Position numbers and translations under genes: made by a program
Shown here: positions 43,374-53,108 of the stretch, in pieces
Layout: every line of letters begins with the position of its first letter
Numbering within the stretch: the first letter of the stretch is position 1
DNA from: Amphritea atlantica
GTDB taxonomy: Bacteria > Pseudomonadota > Gammaproteobacteria > Pseudomonadales > Balneatricaceae
Length of the DNA stretch: 64,000 nt
Assembly (NCBI RefSeq): GCF_900111095.1
Contig: NZ_FOGB01000013.1
Coordinates: forward strand, 1 to 64,000
Direction: 5' to 3'
The notes under the pieces: model-generated
The model's input: the letters and a program-made list of their open reading frames with translations, nothing else
Told to the model about the DNA's origin: nothing
Database searches by the model: none

Positions 43374-44221
43374 CAGAGATAATCCAGCTTACTCATATCC
43401 AGATCAACCCCGTCCATTGAGGCGAGAAAATTCAGCAAGATCAGATTAACCTGATCGGGCTGCTCCAGCGTCGGCATATGACCGGCATTTTCAATCAGGG
43501 CCAGTTGACTGCCCGGTATAAGATCATGCTGAGCCTGAGCATCAGATACCGGATAGGCGGAATCATTTTCACCCGTAATGATCAATGTCGGACAGCCTAT
43601 CGCTGCAACGTCTTCAAGCATCGACTGACGCTGAAACAGAACCCGTCCCAGACTGACTAAACCACGAATCTGTTCAGGTTCAAGAAACATCAGATCAAAG
43701 CGAAACGTTTCCACCACCGCAGGGTAAAGCACCTGAGCCTCTTCACTGAAATAGATCTGCACAATGCTATCCAGCAGTTCAGGTGTGAGCTCCACCTGCG
43801 TCTCAACCGTATCAATCAGCTGCAGATACTGCTGCTTTTTAGTAACCGTTTCATCGCTCAGACTCGATCCAATCAGCACCAGACTGGCAACTGCATCCGG
43901 GTATTTCATCGCCAGCTTCGCTCCCCAGAGCCCGGCGGTCGACATCCCCAACACACTATAACGATCGATATTAAGATGCTGCATCAGTTGATGGTGGTCT
44001 TCAGCGAGGCTTTCGATACTGAGGCCGCTTTCACTCACCACCTGTGATTGACCATGGGACCAGAGATCCGGCACTATACAGCGGAAATGTTCTGACAGCG
44101 ATTGCAACTGACGGGCCCAGACTCGGCTATCCCAAAGAAAACTGTGCCCCAGAAGCAGAGGAAATCCGCTTCCCTGATCGAGATAATGCAATTCCCGGTC
44201 ATTGACTGTAAAACTGGGCAT
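43373..44221 (-). CDS. Alpha/beta hydrolase
   Basis: A 282-residue hydrolase. It shows the oxyanion loop LLGHSFLWDSRVW, a nucleophile position in VLGMSTAGLWG (GMSTAG), a late aspartate in TGENDSAYPV, and histidine in NAGHMPTLEQP. The last pattern is shared with 3-oxoadipate enol-lactonase-like and esterase members. The substrate is unknown. AAGGA lies before the ATG. Confidence 0.82.
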   Translation of the reverse strand: MPSFTVNDRELHYLDQGSGFPLLLGHSFLWDSRVWARQLQSLSEHFRCIVPDLWSHGQSQVVSESGLSIESLAEDHHQLMQHLNIDRYSVLGMSTAGLWGAKLAMKYPDAVASLVLIGSSLSDETVTKKQQYLQLIDTVETQVELTPELLDSIVQIYFSEEAQVLYPAVVETFRFDLMFLEPEQIRGLVSLGRVLFQRQSMLEDVAAIGCPTLIITGENDSAYPVSDAQAQHDLIPGSQLALIENAGHMPTLEQPDQVNLILLNFLASMDGVDLDMSKLDYL

Positions 44222-44569
44222 GGTGTTTCCTTGTGCTAAAATGAACCGCTACCGGCGCTAAAAAGTGCGTTCTAATATAAAGAAGTTGTACCCATAACAA
44301 AAGCAATACTCTGCTTAAAAAGAGGGCTTACTGCCCAGAACAGGTAATAACAACAGCTATCATAAAAACAGTGAACCACTGTCAGCAATTTATCTGATTC
44401 TGATCACCCTGAACCGGCTGTATGCCGATCTGAACAGGTTGAAACAGGTTATTAGTAGTGACGCGACCACAATCAGGTAAAAGAAACTGAGTTCCCCTCC
44501 GGGGTGCTGGCCGATACACTGTGAAAAAACCTGATAAATTATCCAATAAAACTGAACTCCGGACCCCTG
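44222..44569. other. Intergenic region with no recognised gene
   Basis: These 348 bp separate the hydrolase (minus) from a lipoprotein gene (plus). An open frame on the minus strand at 44382-44582 overlaps the lipoprotein start, lacks a ribosome site and has no family features, so I do not call it. Confidence 0.4.
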
Positions 44570-45001
44570 ATGAGCCACACAACTTTCGGTACTATTGTAG
44601 TATCAGCCATGCTTCTGGCAGGATGCTCCAACCCGGTTAAACCGGCACACGAGGAATATTCCGGTAGCGGCGGGATGACCCAGTGGAATATTGATCCCAT
44701 CGTATACCTCTATCATTATCAGCATGGATTCACCGGCAGCGATGCTCTGGGTTACGATGAGCAGTTGCAAACCGTCTGGTCCCGCCTCGGTGCGGCCGTC
44801 ACCTGTAATATCCGCTATAACAAACAGGATATGATCCAGCGACTGATGCATCGGTTTGGCGAGAAAGCGATCACTCACGAACTGAACGGTATCGGCTTCC
44901 ATAGCGTGCAAAGCCGTAAAGTTCCTGACTTTTGCAACCCTTCAAGGATAAAGAATATCACCTCAGCGTTGCAACGATATAGCAGAGGCCAGTTCGACTG
45001 A
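44570..45001 (+). CDS. Small lipoprotein of unknown function
   Basis: A 143-residue protein with a lipobox MLLAGCSN (Cys near residue 19) after a short hydrophobic segment. The mature part has two more cysteines (VTCNIRY and DFCNPSR), aromatic-rich YLYHYQHGF, and no domain I recognise. Serine after the lipid cysteine is compatible with the outer membrane. The ribosome site before the ATG is weak. It converges on the HDOD gene. Confidence 0.65.
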   Translation: MSHTTFGTIVVSAMLLAGCSNPVKPAHEEYSGSGGMTQWNIDPIVYLYHYQHGFTGSDALGYDEQLQTVWSRLGAAVTCNIRYNKQDMIQRLMHRFGEKAITHELNGIGFHSVQSRKVPDFCNPSRIKNITSALQRYSRGQFD

Positions 45002-45165
45002 ATACATACCTGATCTCATCTACTGGCGGACTCTGAAAGTCATCAATGCCCGGCCATGCCCCCGGGATTCTGCAGCAGCAATTTAAAGCGCCGGGTTCTG
45101 TGGATACCCGTTACCCTCTATACCCCGTTAACACTGGCGGTGGATATTATCTATCGGGGCTATCA

Positions 45166-46098
45166 CTACTCTGTCAGGGATTCTGTCAGCTCGGGCATGG
45201 ACAACACCGCTTCACACTGTTCGGTAATTCTGGGGAGCTCAGCCGCCAGTTTGTCGATGGGAAAATCGATTTCAGGCCAGTCACTCTTAATACAATGTTC
45301 TGAAATATTCCCCCTGAGCAGAGTGTGGGACCAGGCTTGCCACTCTGGATTTTTGAGCGTCATGACACTGAGAAAATCGGCAAACTGCAGTAGCGTCAGC
45401 AGTTGCCTGACAGGTAAGGAAAGCTCATCACACTGCCAGAAGTCACTTTGATGGTGCAATAACAATGTCTTGGTAAGCGAATCCGGCAAGCGCCATTGCC
45501 GGGCGACAAGACAGCCCAGCTCAGTATGGTTGAAGCCAAATTGCTGATCTTCCAGGTCATTCAGCTCATCAGGTGAGTCCCACCCCGTCTGATCAATTAA
45601 TTCAACCGTATCCGCAGCTATCTGTAACATAATGAACCGGCCTAAATCATGAATTAAGCCGCTGATGTAAGCCAGTTCAGGATTAACGTTAAAATCAGTG
45701 GTATGTTCAGCCAGAAACTGGCACATCCGGGCGGTTTCGACTGAGTGACGCCAACACATCGTAATTCCAGGTCGGGTGACCTCAAGAAACGGAATTTTAA
45801 CAAGCGTTTTCATCAGCTCCAGGGTTTTGAAAACACCAATCCGCTCCAGTGCGTGCTCAAGATTATAGACCGGCTTATCCTGACCCTGTGGCATGGCGTG
45901 CGCGTATGAAAGCACCCTGGCAGCCAGGGGCGGGTATTGCTCTGCTAACGCCGCAACTTTGATATAAAAATCAACTGAGTCACAACTCAACTGCTTCAGT
46001 TCATCAATAACCGAAGGGGCTATTGGCAGGTATTCAATCTCATCATTAACAAAATCAAGATTGATTAACTTTTGATACTGGGCGCTATTCTTGTTCAT
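45166..46098 (-). CDS. HDOD-domain protein (first of a tandem pair)
   Basis: A 310-residue protein filled by an HDOD domain: CWRHSVETARMCQFLAEH, SGLIHDLGRFIMLQIA, FNHTELGCLVARQWRLP and LLLHHQSDFW. HDOD proteins resemble HD phosphohydrolases and act in stress or motility signalling, often without catalysis. It is closely similar along its length to the gene at 46312-47220. I start at the ATG at 46098, preceded by GGGGAG, not 23 codons earlier. Confidence 0.83.
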   Translation of the reverse strand: MNKNSAQYQKLINLDFVNDEIEYLPIAPSVIDELKQLSCDSVDFYIKVAALAEQYPPLAARVLSYAHAMPQGQDKPVYNLEHALERIGVFKTLELMKTLVKIPFLEVTRPGITMCWRHSVETARMCQFLAEHTTDFNVNPELAYISGLIHDLGRFIMLQIAADTVELIDQTGWDSPDELNDLEDQQFGFNHTELGCLVARQWRLPDSLTKTLLLHHQSDFWQCDELSLPVRQLLTLLQFADFLSVMTLKNPEWQAWSHTLLRGNISEHCIKSDWPEIDFPIDKLAAELPRITEQCEAVLSMPELTESLTE

Positions 46099-46311
46099 TT
46101 GCTCCCCCCTTCTACTGAGACTGGCTGTAAAGCGTTTCGTTCTCCAGGAGTAACAACAATGACTCACTCAACCATGCTCACCAGAAGCGATTGAGGAGTG
46201 ATTGACAACTGACAAGCGTAACAATCGAAATGAGTTAACAGTATATAAAGACTAGCTTAAACCATTCACTTCGCCGCAAAAATAGGAAAAAGTCTTAATA
46301 AGGATACACTC

Positions 46312-47220
46312 TCAGGCGGTGCCTGCTTTGAGCAGCACCGCCTGACACTGTTCAGAGATTGCCGGCAGCTGCGCCACCAGTTTATCGACAGGGAAGTCGA
46401 CCTCTGGCCAGTTTTTATGTATACAGAATCCGCAGATAGCCCCTTTTAGCTGAGTGGAGGACCAGGCCGGCCATTCCGGATTTTTTATCAAAAAAACACT
46501 GAGAAAATCAGCAAACTGAACAATCGTCAACAGTTGCTTAAAGGGCACCGAGACGGAATCATAGCGCCACAGATCATAATCATGATGCAGCCGTAACATA
46601 CTGGTGAGGGTGCGGGGAAGGTTCCAGTGCTGCGCGGCCAGATAACCCACTTCGGCATGGGTAAATCCATAAGTTTGCTGCTCTACATCGGAAAGCTCTT
46701 CCGGAGAGTTCCAACCCTTTGTATCCACCACTTCAACCGCTTTAACGGCGATCTGCAGCAGCACAAAGCGGCCTATATCATGGAGTAAACCTGCCATATA
46801 GGCCAGATCGCTACTAACATTGAAGCCCGGGGTATTCTGTGCCAGAAAGCGGCTGAACCGGGCCGTCTCAAGGGAGTGCCGCCAACCAATTTTATGTCCA
46901 GGGCTGGTCGGTTCAAATACCGGTACTGCCGTCAACTCCTGCATCAGCGCCAGTGTATTGAAAACCCCCATCCGCTCGAGCGCTTTCTCAATATTATAAA
47001 CCGGCTTCAAAGGACCACAGGGAACCCTGTGCGCAGCAGAAAGCACCTTTGCCGCCAGTGGCGGATCCTGTTCGGCAAGCTCTGCCACCTTGGAATAGAA
47101 ATCGATAGCATCATGACTCAGCGTACTCAGTTGCTCAACCACAAAGGGTATCAGAGGCAGATTATCAATTCGGTCTTTTACAAAATCGAGTGTAAATATC
47201 CGTTTACGATCCTCATCCAT
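46312..47220 (-). CDS. HDOD-domain protein (second of a tandem pair)
   Basis: A 302-residue HDOD protein with GWRHSLETARFSRFLAQN, AGLLHDIGRFVLLQIA, FTHAEVGYLAAQHWNLP and LRLHHDYDLW. It shares the order and many residues of the neighbour at 45166, down to the last 30 residues (WPEVDFPVDKL against WPEIDFPIDKL), so the two arose by tandem duplication. AAGGTGA five bases upstream selects the ATG at 47220, not a TTG eight codons earlier. Function beyond signalling is unknown. Confidence 0.83.
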   Translation of the reverse strand: MDEDRKRIFTLDFVKDRIDNLPLIPFVVEQLSTLSHDAIDFYSKVAELAEQDPPLAAKVLSAAHRVPCGPLKPVYNIEKALERMGVFNTLALMQELTAVPVFEPTSPGHKIGWRHSLETARFSRFLAQNTPGFNVSSDLAYMAGLLHDIGRFVLLQIAVKAVEVVDTKGWNSPEELSDVEQQTYGFTHAEVGYLAAQHWNLPRTLTSMLRLHHDYDLWRYDSVSVPFKQLLTIVQFADFLSVFLIKNPEWPAWSSTQLKGAICGFCIHKNWPEVDFPVDKLVAQLPAISEQCQAVLLKAGTA

Positions 47221-47395
47221 CGTTATCACCTTCGGGTTCGTCAATAGCAGGTACTGATACGCTCACCCGCCACAGGCTCACAGTATAAGTTATTATATTT
47301 GTTGTTAATTATACACTCAGGTTATCGGCCACTCAGTCAGAAATTACAGTCTGACACCGACCGGACTTCACACTATCGGATCGGCCAACCCGCCA

Positions 47396-48820
47396 TTAGT
47401 GAGCATCCGGCAAAATCAAACCATGATTATGCAGAACCTCTTCGCCAAACCAGGCCAGATTTTCATGCAACTGCACCACTTCACCGACTATAATCAGTGC
47501 GGGAGCCGGTAGCTGAGCCTGGTTCTGGAGTTCAGGCAGGCTCTCTAATGTACCGGTCAGCACCTGCTGATCAGCCCGGGTACCATTTGAGACTATCGCG
47601 GCGGGTGTCTCTGCAGATTTGCCGTGGGAAATGAGTTGTTCACACAGTGCGCTCAGGGTATGTAACCCCATATAGAAAACGATGGTTTGATTTGGATGAA
47701 CCAGCTCATCGAAATTAAGATCTGAAGTGCGGTTTTTCAGCTGTCCGGTCACCAGCTTAACTGACTGAGCGTAATTGCGGTGAGTCAGTGGAATACCCGC
47801 ATAGGTTGAACAGGCACTGGCAGCGGTAATACCGGGCACCACCTGAAAGGGGATATTATGCTGTTTCAACGTTTCCAGCTCCTCCCCTCCCCGGCCGAAG
47901 ATGAATGGATCACCGCCCTTAAGCCGCAACACCCTGCGTCCCTGAAGCGCATGTTTTACCAGCAGTTCATTAATACCGGCCTGCGGCAGAGTATGATTAT
48001 CACGGCGTTTTCCAACAAAGATACGATCTGCATCGCGGCGACACAGATCAACAATGGCAGGTGAAACCAACTGATCATAGAGCACGACATCTGCTTGCTG
48101 CATCAGCCTGAGCGCCTTGAAAGTCAGTAGTTCCGGATCACCGGGACCGCCCCCCACCAGATAGACCTCTCCCACCTGATGCTCAGGATCGGCGGTCTCC
48201 AGCGCAGTTTCCAACAGTGCACGGGCTTCACGATCCCGCCCGGCAAATACTTTCTCAGCAATCTGCCCCTGCAACACCTTCTCCCAGAAAATACGGCGGC
48301 GTTCTACACTGCTAAACGTCGCTTTAACCTGTTGCCGGAACTGTCCCACCAGCCTCCCCAGCCGACTGTAGCCCTGTGGAATCCAGGTTTCCAGTTTAGC
48401 CCGGAGTAACCGGGCCAGCACCGGCGACTCCCCCCCGGAGGAGATACCGATCACGATCGGGGAACGGTCAACAATAGCCGGAAAAATGAAGGTGCACAGA
48501 GGCTGATTATCAACAACATTCACAGGAATATGGCGCGCAACCGCATCTAAATGAACCCTTTCGTTGAGCTGATCATCATCGGTGGCAGCAATCACCAGAT
48601 AAGCCTCATCCAGCAGGGCGGGATGGTATTCGCCAATAATCACCTGCCCGTTGTGCAGCTCGATCAGCTCGACAAGTTCAGGTTCCACCTGATGCGCCAC
48701 CACAATAACCCGCGCACCCGCACGGGTCAGCAAGGTTGCTTTACGCAGGGCAACCTGTCCGCCGCCGACCAGCAGGGCCGTCCGATCATTCAGCTTAAAA
48801 AATAATGGCAGGTAATCCAA
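47396..48820 (-). CDS. cysG: Siroheme synthase (trifunctional CysG)
   Basis: A 474-residue fusion. The N-terminal 200 residues are the precorrin-2 dehydrogenase/ferrochelatase ([35 protein letters not shown]). The C-terminal 260 are the uroporphyrinogen-III methyltransferase ([55 protein letters not shown]). It makes siroheme, the cofactor of the sulfite reductase encoded at 50210. The start is a TTG at 48820: AGAGGA lies seven bases upstream and the resulting [10 protein letters not shown] aligns with the E. coli N-terminus. Confidence 0.95.
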   Translation of the reverse strand: MDYLPLFFKLNDRTALLVGGGQVALRKATLLTRAGARVIVVAHQVEPELVELIELHNGQVIIGEYHPALLDEAYLVIAATDDDQLNERVHLDAVARHIPVNVVDNQPLCTFIFPAIVDRSPIVIGISSGGESPVLARLLRAKLETWIPQGYSRLGRLVGQFRQQVKATFSSVERRRIFWEKVLQGQIAEKVFAGRDREARALLETALETADPEHQVGEVYLVGGGPGDPELLTFKALRLMQQADVVLYDQLVSPAIVDLCRRDADRIFVGKRRDNHTLPQAGINELLVKHALQGRRVLRLKGGDPFIFGRGGEELETLKQHNIPFQVVPGITAASACSTYAGIPLTHRNYAQSVKLVTGQLKNRTSDLNFDELVHPNQTIVFYMGLHTLSALCEQLISHGKSAETPAAIVSNGTRADQQVLTGTLESLPELQNQAQLPAPALIIVGEVVQLHENLAWFGEEVLHNHGLILPDAH

Positions 48821-48915
48821 TGTGTCATCCTCTGAAAAGCGGCTGGGTTAACCGGTGAAAAAGCAGCGTTCAACATAGCCCCTATTTTAAAGACGCTCTG
48901 TTGAAAAGATAGCAG

Positions 48916-48941
48916 AAAAGAGCCCGCTGGTAGCGGGCTCT
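48916..48941 (-). terminator. Rho-independent terminator of the cysH operon
   Basis: AGAGCCCGCT and AGCGGGCTCT form a perfect 10-bp stem with a three-base loop (48919-48941). On the minus strand the stem ends in a T-run, 22 bp past the cysH stop. Confidence 0.85.
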
Positions 48942-48962
48942 TGGGTTATCTCAGTGAGAGAT

Positions 48963-49727
48963 CTATTTTGGCAGGAAGTCCATCACATTGACCGGTTTGG
49001 CCTGCTCCTGGTCTGCGGCGGGAGTTGCCGGATGCAAACCACATTCCCGGGTTTCCGGGTTTTCCCACCACCAGCGCCCAGCCCTGACATCCTCGCCGAC
49101 AGCAATGGCGCGGGTACAGGGGGCACAACCAATACTGGGATAGTGCTGATCATGCAGCTCATTGTAGGGCACTTTATGGGCGTGGATATAGGCCCACACC
49201 TCTTTTTCAGTCCAGTCCGCCAGGGGATTGAACTTATCGATGCCGTTACCCTCATCAAACTCTTTAAAACCAATCTCATCGCGGGTAACTGACTGCTCCC
49301 GGCGCAGACCGGTAATCCAGGCATCCCGTGCAGCCAAAGCCCGTTTCAGGGGCTTAATCTTACGTACAAAACAGCACCCCTTGCGCATCTCCTGACTTTC
49401 ATAGAAGGCATTGACACCATTTTTCCGCACATACTGCTCGACATCCGCCGCCTCAGGGTAGTACACCTCAACCGTCAGATTGCGATACAAAGCCTGAACA
49501 TCGGTCAGTAGCTTTAATGTTTCTTCGGGTAAACGACCAGTATCCAGCACAAACATGCCGATCTGCGGTGTATGTTTGCTGATCAGGTCGGTAATCACTA
49601 CGTCTTCCGCCCCCAGACTGTTGGCAAATACAACCTTTCCTTCTGCATACTCCGCAGCGGCCTGCTGCAGTACAGAGATCGTATGGGCTATCTTCGCTTC
49701 GAGTTCAGTGGTTATTGGTTCGCTCAT
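48963..49727 (-). CDS. cysH: Adenylyl-sulfate (APS) reductase, CysH family
   Basis: A 254-residue thioredoxin-dependent reductase making sulfite. Beyond the CysH core (SLGAEDVVITDL, VLDTGRLPEET) it has the paired cysteines KGCCFVRK and a CxxC in SIGCAPCTRA. These four hold the [4Fe-4S] cluster of APS reductases and are absent from PAPS-specific enzymes. The catalytic cysteine is in ETRECGLH. It therefore probably acts on APS, which agrees with the degenerate APS kinase of the CysN protein. GTG 49730 or ATG 49727 may be used. It is the last gene of the sir operon. Confidence 0.92.
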   Translation of the reverse strand: MSEPITTELEAKIAHTISVLQQAAAEYAEGKVVFANSLGAEDVVITDLISKHTPQIGMFVLDTGRLPEETLKLLTDVQALYRNLTVEVYYPEAADVEQYVRKNGVNAFYESQEMRKGCCFVRKIKPLKRALAARDAWITGLRREQSVTRDEIGFKEFDEGNGIDKFNPLADWTEKEVWAYIHAHKVPYNELHDQHYPSIGCAPCTRAIAVGEDVRAGRWWWENPETRECGLHPATPAADQEQAKPVNVMDFLPK

Positions 49728-49746
49728 CACTATGGTCCCTGATCAG

Positions 49747-50226
49747 TTACTGACGAAAAATGGGTCGTTCATCATCAGCGCAGCCCTGATAGTGGACCGG
49801 GATCTCACCAAAGGCGCTGGTAATATCATCGCTGTAACGGTCAGCAGGAATCGCAAACGCATCAAAGCCACAGCGTTCCATATATTCCAGGCGGTCACGG
49901 GTGACATCACCTTCAGCGCGCAACTGTCCGATAAACCCTGAACGACGCAGGATTCGGGCAAAACTAAAACCCCGACCATCAGTAAAGGCCGGAAACTCAA
50001 TTGCTATCAGAGAGAGCTTATCAAGATTCTGAAGCAACAGATTCAGATCCTGATCGCCGTTGATACGCACACCAAGTTTACCCTCAGCGCTCAACAATGC
50101 TTCGCTATGTTCAGCAAACAGCTCATAGGGCACAACAATATCTTCATTGAGATGCGCGGAAAAATCAGCTTCGTCAACCAGCAACCAACTGTCTTCGGTA
50201 ACGGCACGATTAATTAACAGTGGCAT
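49747..50226 (-). CDS. DUF934-family protein of sulfate assimilation
   Basis: A 159-residue protein of the DUF934 family. It contains the typical FPAFTDGRGFSFARILRRSGF and EGDVTRDRLEYMERCGFDAF. Genes of this family very often sit between sulfite reductase and cysH, as here, but no activity is established. Its start overlaps the sulfite reductase end by 17 bp. GGAGAG six bases upstream selects the ATG at 50226 over longer frames. Confidence 0.87.
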   Translation of the reverse strand: MPLLINRAVTEDSWLLVDEADFSAHLNEDIVVPYELFAEHSEALLSAEGKLGVRINGDQDLNLLLQNLDKLSLIAIEFPAFTDGRGFSFARILRRSGFIGQLRAEGDVTRDRLEYMERCGFDAFAIPADRYSDDITSAFGEIPVHYQGCADDERPIFRQ

Positions 50227-51871
50227 AAACTCTCTCCTTAAACGGATCAAGACCGATGCGGCGTACGGTCTCGATAAAACGTTCATCTTCAAAGCGGTTT
50301 TCTACATACACCTGCAGAATCTTCTCAACCGTATCGGCCACTTCAGCCTGAGGCACCGCTTTACCAATGATCTTACCCAGAGTGGCATCTTCCCGGGATG
50401 AACCGCCCAGAGTGATCTGGTAAAAATCTTCACCACCTTTATCAACCCCCAGAATACCGATATGGGCAACATGGTGGTGGGCGCAGGCGTTAATGCAGCC
50501 AGACATGTTCAGTTTGATATCACCGATATCGTAGAGGTAATCCAGATCATCAAACTTTTCGTTGATCTGCTCAGCGACCCCCAGTGTATGGGCATTTGCC
50601 AGGGAGCAGAAATCAAACCCCGGGCACACGATCATGTCGGTCAGGGTACCGATATTCGGACGGGCCAGATTCAGATCACGTAGCGACTGCCACAGGGTGT
50701 AAAGATCACCGGCAGCAACATGAGCAAACACCAGGTTCTGATCGTGTGTACTGCGGATCTCTCCAAAGTTATAGGTATCAGCAAGATCAGCCACCGCATC
50801 CAGCTGCACATCGGTAATATCGCCTGGTGGCTTAAGATGGGGCTTCAGCGAAATAACAACCGCACGGTAACCAGTAACCTTATGCTCCCGGGTGTTACGC
50901 TCATACCAGGCACGGAAATCAGCATTGTCTTCCAGCTGATTTTCCAGCACCGAGAGGCCATCTACCGCATCAGCTGCATATGGATGGGGCTCAAAGTACC
51001 CCTTAATCTTAGCGATATAGTCATCGGTCAGAGCCAGCTCGGTGCGACGAATGATCTCCCACTCTGCATCAACCAGCTTTCTGAACTCATCGATACCCAG
51101 CGCATTAACCAGTATCTTGACACGCGCTTTGTATTTGTTATCACGACGACCATTGAGGTTATAGACCCGCAAAATTGCTTCAAGATAGGTCAGCAGATCC
51201 TGCTGTGGCAGGAATTCACGGATCACTTTACCGATGACCGGTGTACGACCCAGGCCGCCACCCACCAGCACTTCAAAACCCGTCTCTCCGGCAGCGTTCT
51301 TCACCAGATGCAAACCGATATCATGCACCCGGGAAGCTGCACGATCTTCCGGACCGCCGGTCACCGCAATTTTGAATTTACGGGGCAGATAAGCAAACTC
51401 AGGATGCAGGGTGGTCCACTGCCGAATCATCTCACACCATGGCCGTGGATCTTCTATCTCATCCGGAATAACCCCGGCGAAATGGTCCGTAGTGGTATTT
51501 CGCAGACAGTTACCACTGGTCTGAATCGCGTGCATCTGCACTTCCGCCAGTTCTGCCAGAATATCAGGCACCTCTTCCAGCTTCGGCCAGTTCAGCTGAA
51601 CATTGGTGCGGGTGGTAAAGTGGGCGTAGTTTTTATCATATTTACGGGTGATATCAGCCAGCTTGCGCACCTGAACAGAGTTCATCAGACCATACGGCAC
51701 GGCAATACGCAGCATCGGAGCCTGACGCTGAATGTAAAGGCCATTCATCAGACGCAGGCCACGGAACTCCTCATCGGGAATTTCACCTGCCAGAAAACGG
51801 CGGGTCTGATCGCGATATTGCTCGACCCGCGCATTGATCAGATTCTGATCCTGTTCATTATATTGATACAT
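50210..51871 (-). CDS. Nitrite/sulfite reductase haemoprotein (assimilatory, siroheme)
   Basis: A 553-residue siroheme-[4Fe-4S] reductase of two repeated halves. Ligands of the coupled cluster are C-x5-C in VCPGFDFCS and C-x3-C in SGCINACAHH. TRTNVQLNWPKLEEVPDIL and TSGNCLRNTTTDHFAG belong to the substrate- and siroheme-binding region. It reduces sulfite to sulfide with six electrons. A nitrite reductase is possible from fold alone, but cysH and DUF934 genes downstream make sulfite the clear choice. The ATG has no strong ribosome site. Confidence 0.92.
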   Translation of the reverse strand: MYQYNEQDQNLINARVEQYRDQTRRFLAGEIPDEEFRGLRLMNGLYIQRQAPMLRIAVPYGLMNSVQVRKLADITRKYDKNYAHFTTRTNVQLNWPKLEEVPDILAELAEVQMHAIQTSGNCLRNTTTDHFAGVIPDEIEDPRPWCEMIRQWTTLHPEFAYLPRKFKIAVTGGPEDRAASRVHDIGLHLVKNAAGETGFEVLVGGGLGRTPVIGKVIREFLPQQDLLTYLEAILRVYNLNGRRDNKYKARVKILVNALGIDEFRKLVDAEWEIIRRTELALTDDYIAKIKGYFEPHPYAADAVDGLSVLENQLEDNADFRAWYERNTREHKVTGYRAVVISLKPHLKPPGDITDVQLDAVADLADTYNFGEIRSTHDQNLVFAHVAAGDLYTLWQSLRDLNLARPNIGTLTDMIVCPGFDFCSLANAHTLGVAEQINEKFDDLDYLYDIGDIKLNMSGCINACAHHHVAHIGILGVDKGGEDFYQITLGGSSREDATLGKIIGKAVPQAEVADTVEKILQVYVENRFEDERFIETVRRIGLDPFKERVYATVN

Positions 51872-51954
51872 CGTATATTAACGCCGGCTAACCGGCCCTC
51901 ACCCTTTTAAAAATTAAAATTCAGAAATTCAGTATTACGTCTGCAAACCACGGC

Positions 51955-52740
51955 TCAACCGGCCAGTACAAAACGCATGCCGATCGCCAGTAACAGGGTT
52001 CCCATAATTGGCTGGATCACCCGGGGAGACAATTTACTGCCAAAGTGACTCCCCAGAAATACCCCCGGCAGCGAACCAATCACCAGACAGAGCAGCAACC
52101 AGAGATCGACATTCCCCATGGTGTAGTGGCCCGCTCCGGCGATACCGGTCAGAACCACGGCATGCACCAGATCGGTTCCCACCAGCGTCTGCATACTCAT
52201 CCGCGGATAGAGCAAAATCAGTAACGCGGTGCCCAGCGCACCCGCCCCCACGGAGGAAAGTGTCACCAGGCCACCGAGAACGACACCCATCATCAGCGTC
52301 ACATAGGGGCGGTAGCGACGCCCATGCTTTTCAAACCGGGTGCCTTCGAGTTTCACTACCGACGCACGGATCCTGGCACGAAAAAACACCGCCACTGAGG
52401 TCAGCACCAACGACACACCCAGCGTGATGTTCATCAGGTGCTCAACTTTTTCCAGACCACCAAGCCCATCAAGATAGTGCAGGGTCATTAATGCACCGGG
52501 GATACTACCACCCAGCAGGAAAAACACCACCCGCCACTCAACCAGTTTCTTGCGGGCATAGGAGATGCTGCCACCGAACTTGGTTATCGCCGCATACAGC
52601 AGATCTGTACTCACCGCCGTGACCGGAGGGATGCCAAAGCCCACAATCAGAATAGGTGTCATCAGAGCACCGCCCCCTATTCCGGTCAGACCGACAATAA
52701 AACCAACCACCAGGCCGGCAAAGCTGTATGCTATTTCCAT
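51955..52740 (-). CDS. TauE/SafE-family membrane permease
   Basis: A 261-residue membrane protein with eight hydrophobic segments and the TauE/SafE repeats (VGFIVGLTGIGGGALMTPIL and VVLGGLVTLSSVGAGALGTALL). Family members move sulfite, sulfoacetate or related anions. Position at the head of the sulfite reductase operon suggests export or balance of a sulfur oxyanion. I start at the ATG at 52740; the frame extends 13 codons further without a ribosome site. Confidence 0.83.
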   Translation of the reverse strand: MEIAYSFAGLVVGFIVGLTGIGGGALMTPILIVGFGIPPVTAVSTDLLYAAITKFGGSISYARKKLVEWRVVFFLLGGSIPGALMTLHYLDGLGGLEKVEHLMNITLGVSLVLTSVAVFFRARIRASVVKLEGTRFEKHGRRYRPYVTLMMGVVLGGLVTLSSVGAGALGTALLILLYPRMSMQTLVGTDLVHAVVLTGIAGAGHYTMGNVDLWLLLCLVIGSLPGVFLGSHFGSKLSPRVIQPIMGTLLLAIGMRFVLAG

Positions 52741-53108
52741 CAACGTTCTCAGCTGCCATCGAATAAACAGAACCATCATATTTCAGACGGATCACCGCAA
52801 AATCAGAATGAGCTATAATAGCGGCCACCTCTTATAACGCAAAATAATAATTATTAATTTGTTAATTCTTTTTTGATCTAAGAAGAGTTCTCAACGGACA
52901 CCCGGCACAGATATGACCAAACCCATCTCACATATTCCAAAAAGCTATTAAAACATTCCAACATATTCTTTTTGATTTTAAAGATAGATCTGCCATAATG
53001 GCCGCCAATAATTAGGTAGCGTGCGTTTTATGCCAACCGACTCTGAAAGACGGAGGCAAAGCCACGCTGTCATAACATTTATCAGCTATGTGGAAAGAGT
53101 TAATCACT
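52741..53108. other. Divergent control region of the sulfur genes
   Basis: These 368 bp separate the TauE-sir-cysH operon (minus) from cysDN (plus). They are AT-rich and contain the cysDN promoter at 52972. Upstream of it, ATTCCA lies at 52934-52939 and at 52955-52960, 21 bp apart, with ACATATTC at 52930 and 52961. Such AT-rich repeats could bind CysB, but no firm match can be made by eye. Confidence 0.4.
52972..52999 (+). promoter_or_regulatory. Putative sigma70 promoter of cysDN
   Basis: TTGATT (52972-52977), a 16-bp spacer and CATAAT (52994-52999). The leader to cysD would be about 100 nt. Repeats just upstream (ATTCCA at 21-bp spacing) may be activator sites. Confidence 0.5.

Noticed and set aside
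44382-44582. Open frames on the minus strand in the gap before the lipoprotein gene
   Set aside because: Two overlapping frames of 62 and 66 codons share the same DNA, neither has a ribosome site, and both overlap the lipoprotein start.
50720-51910. A 396-codon open frame on the plus strand
   Set aside because: It is antisense to the sulfite reductase gene, whose cluster-binding motifs are intact. No domain pattern or ribosome site supports it.
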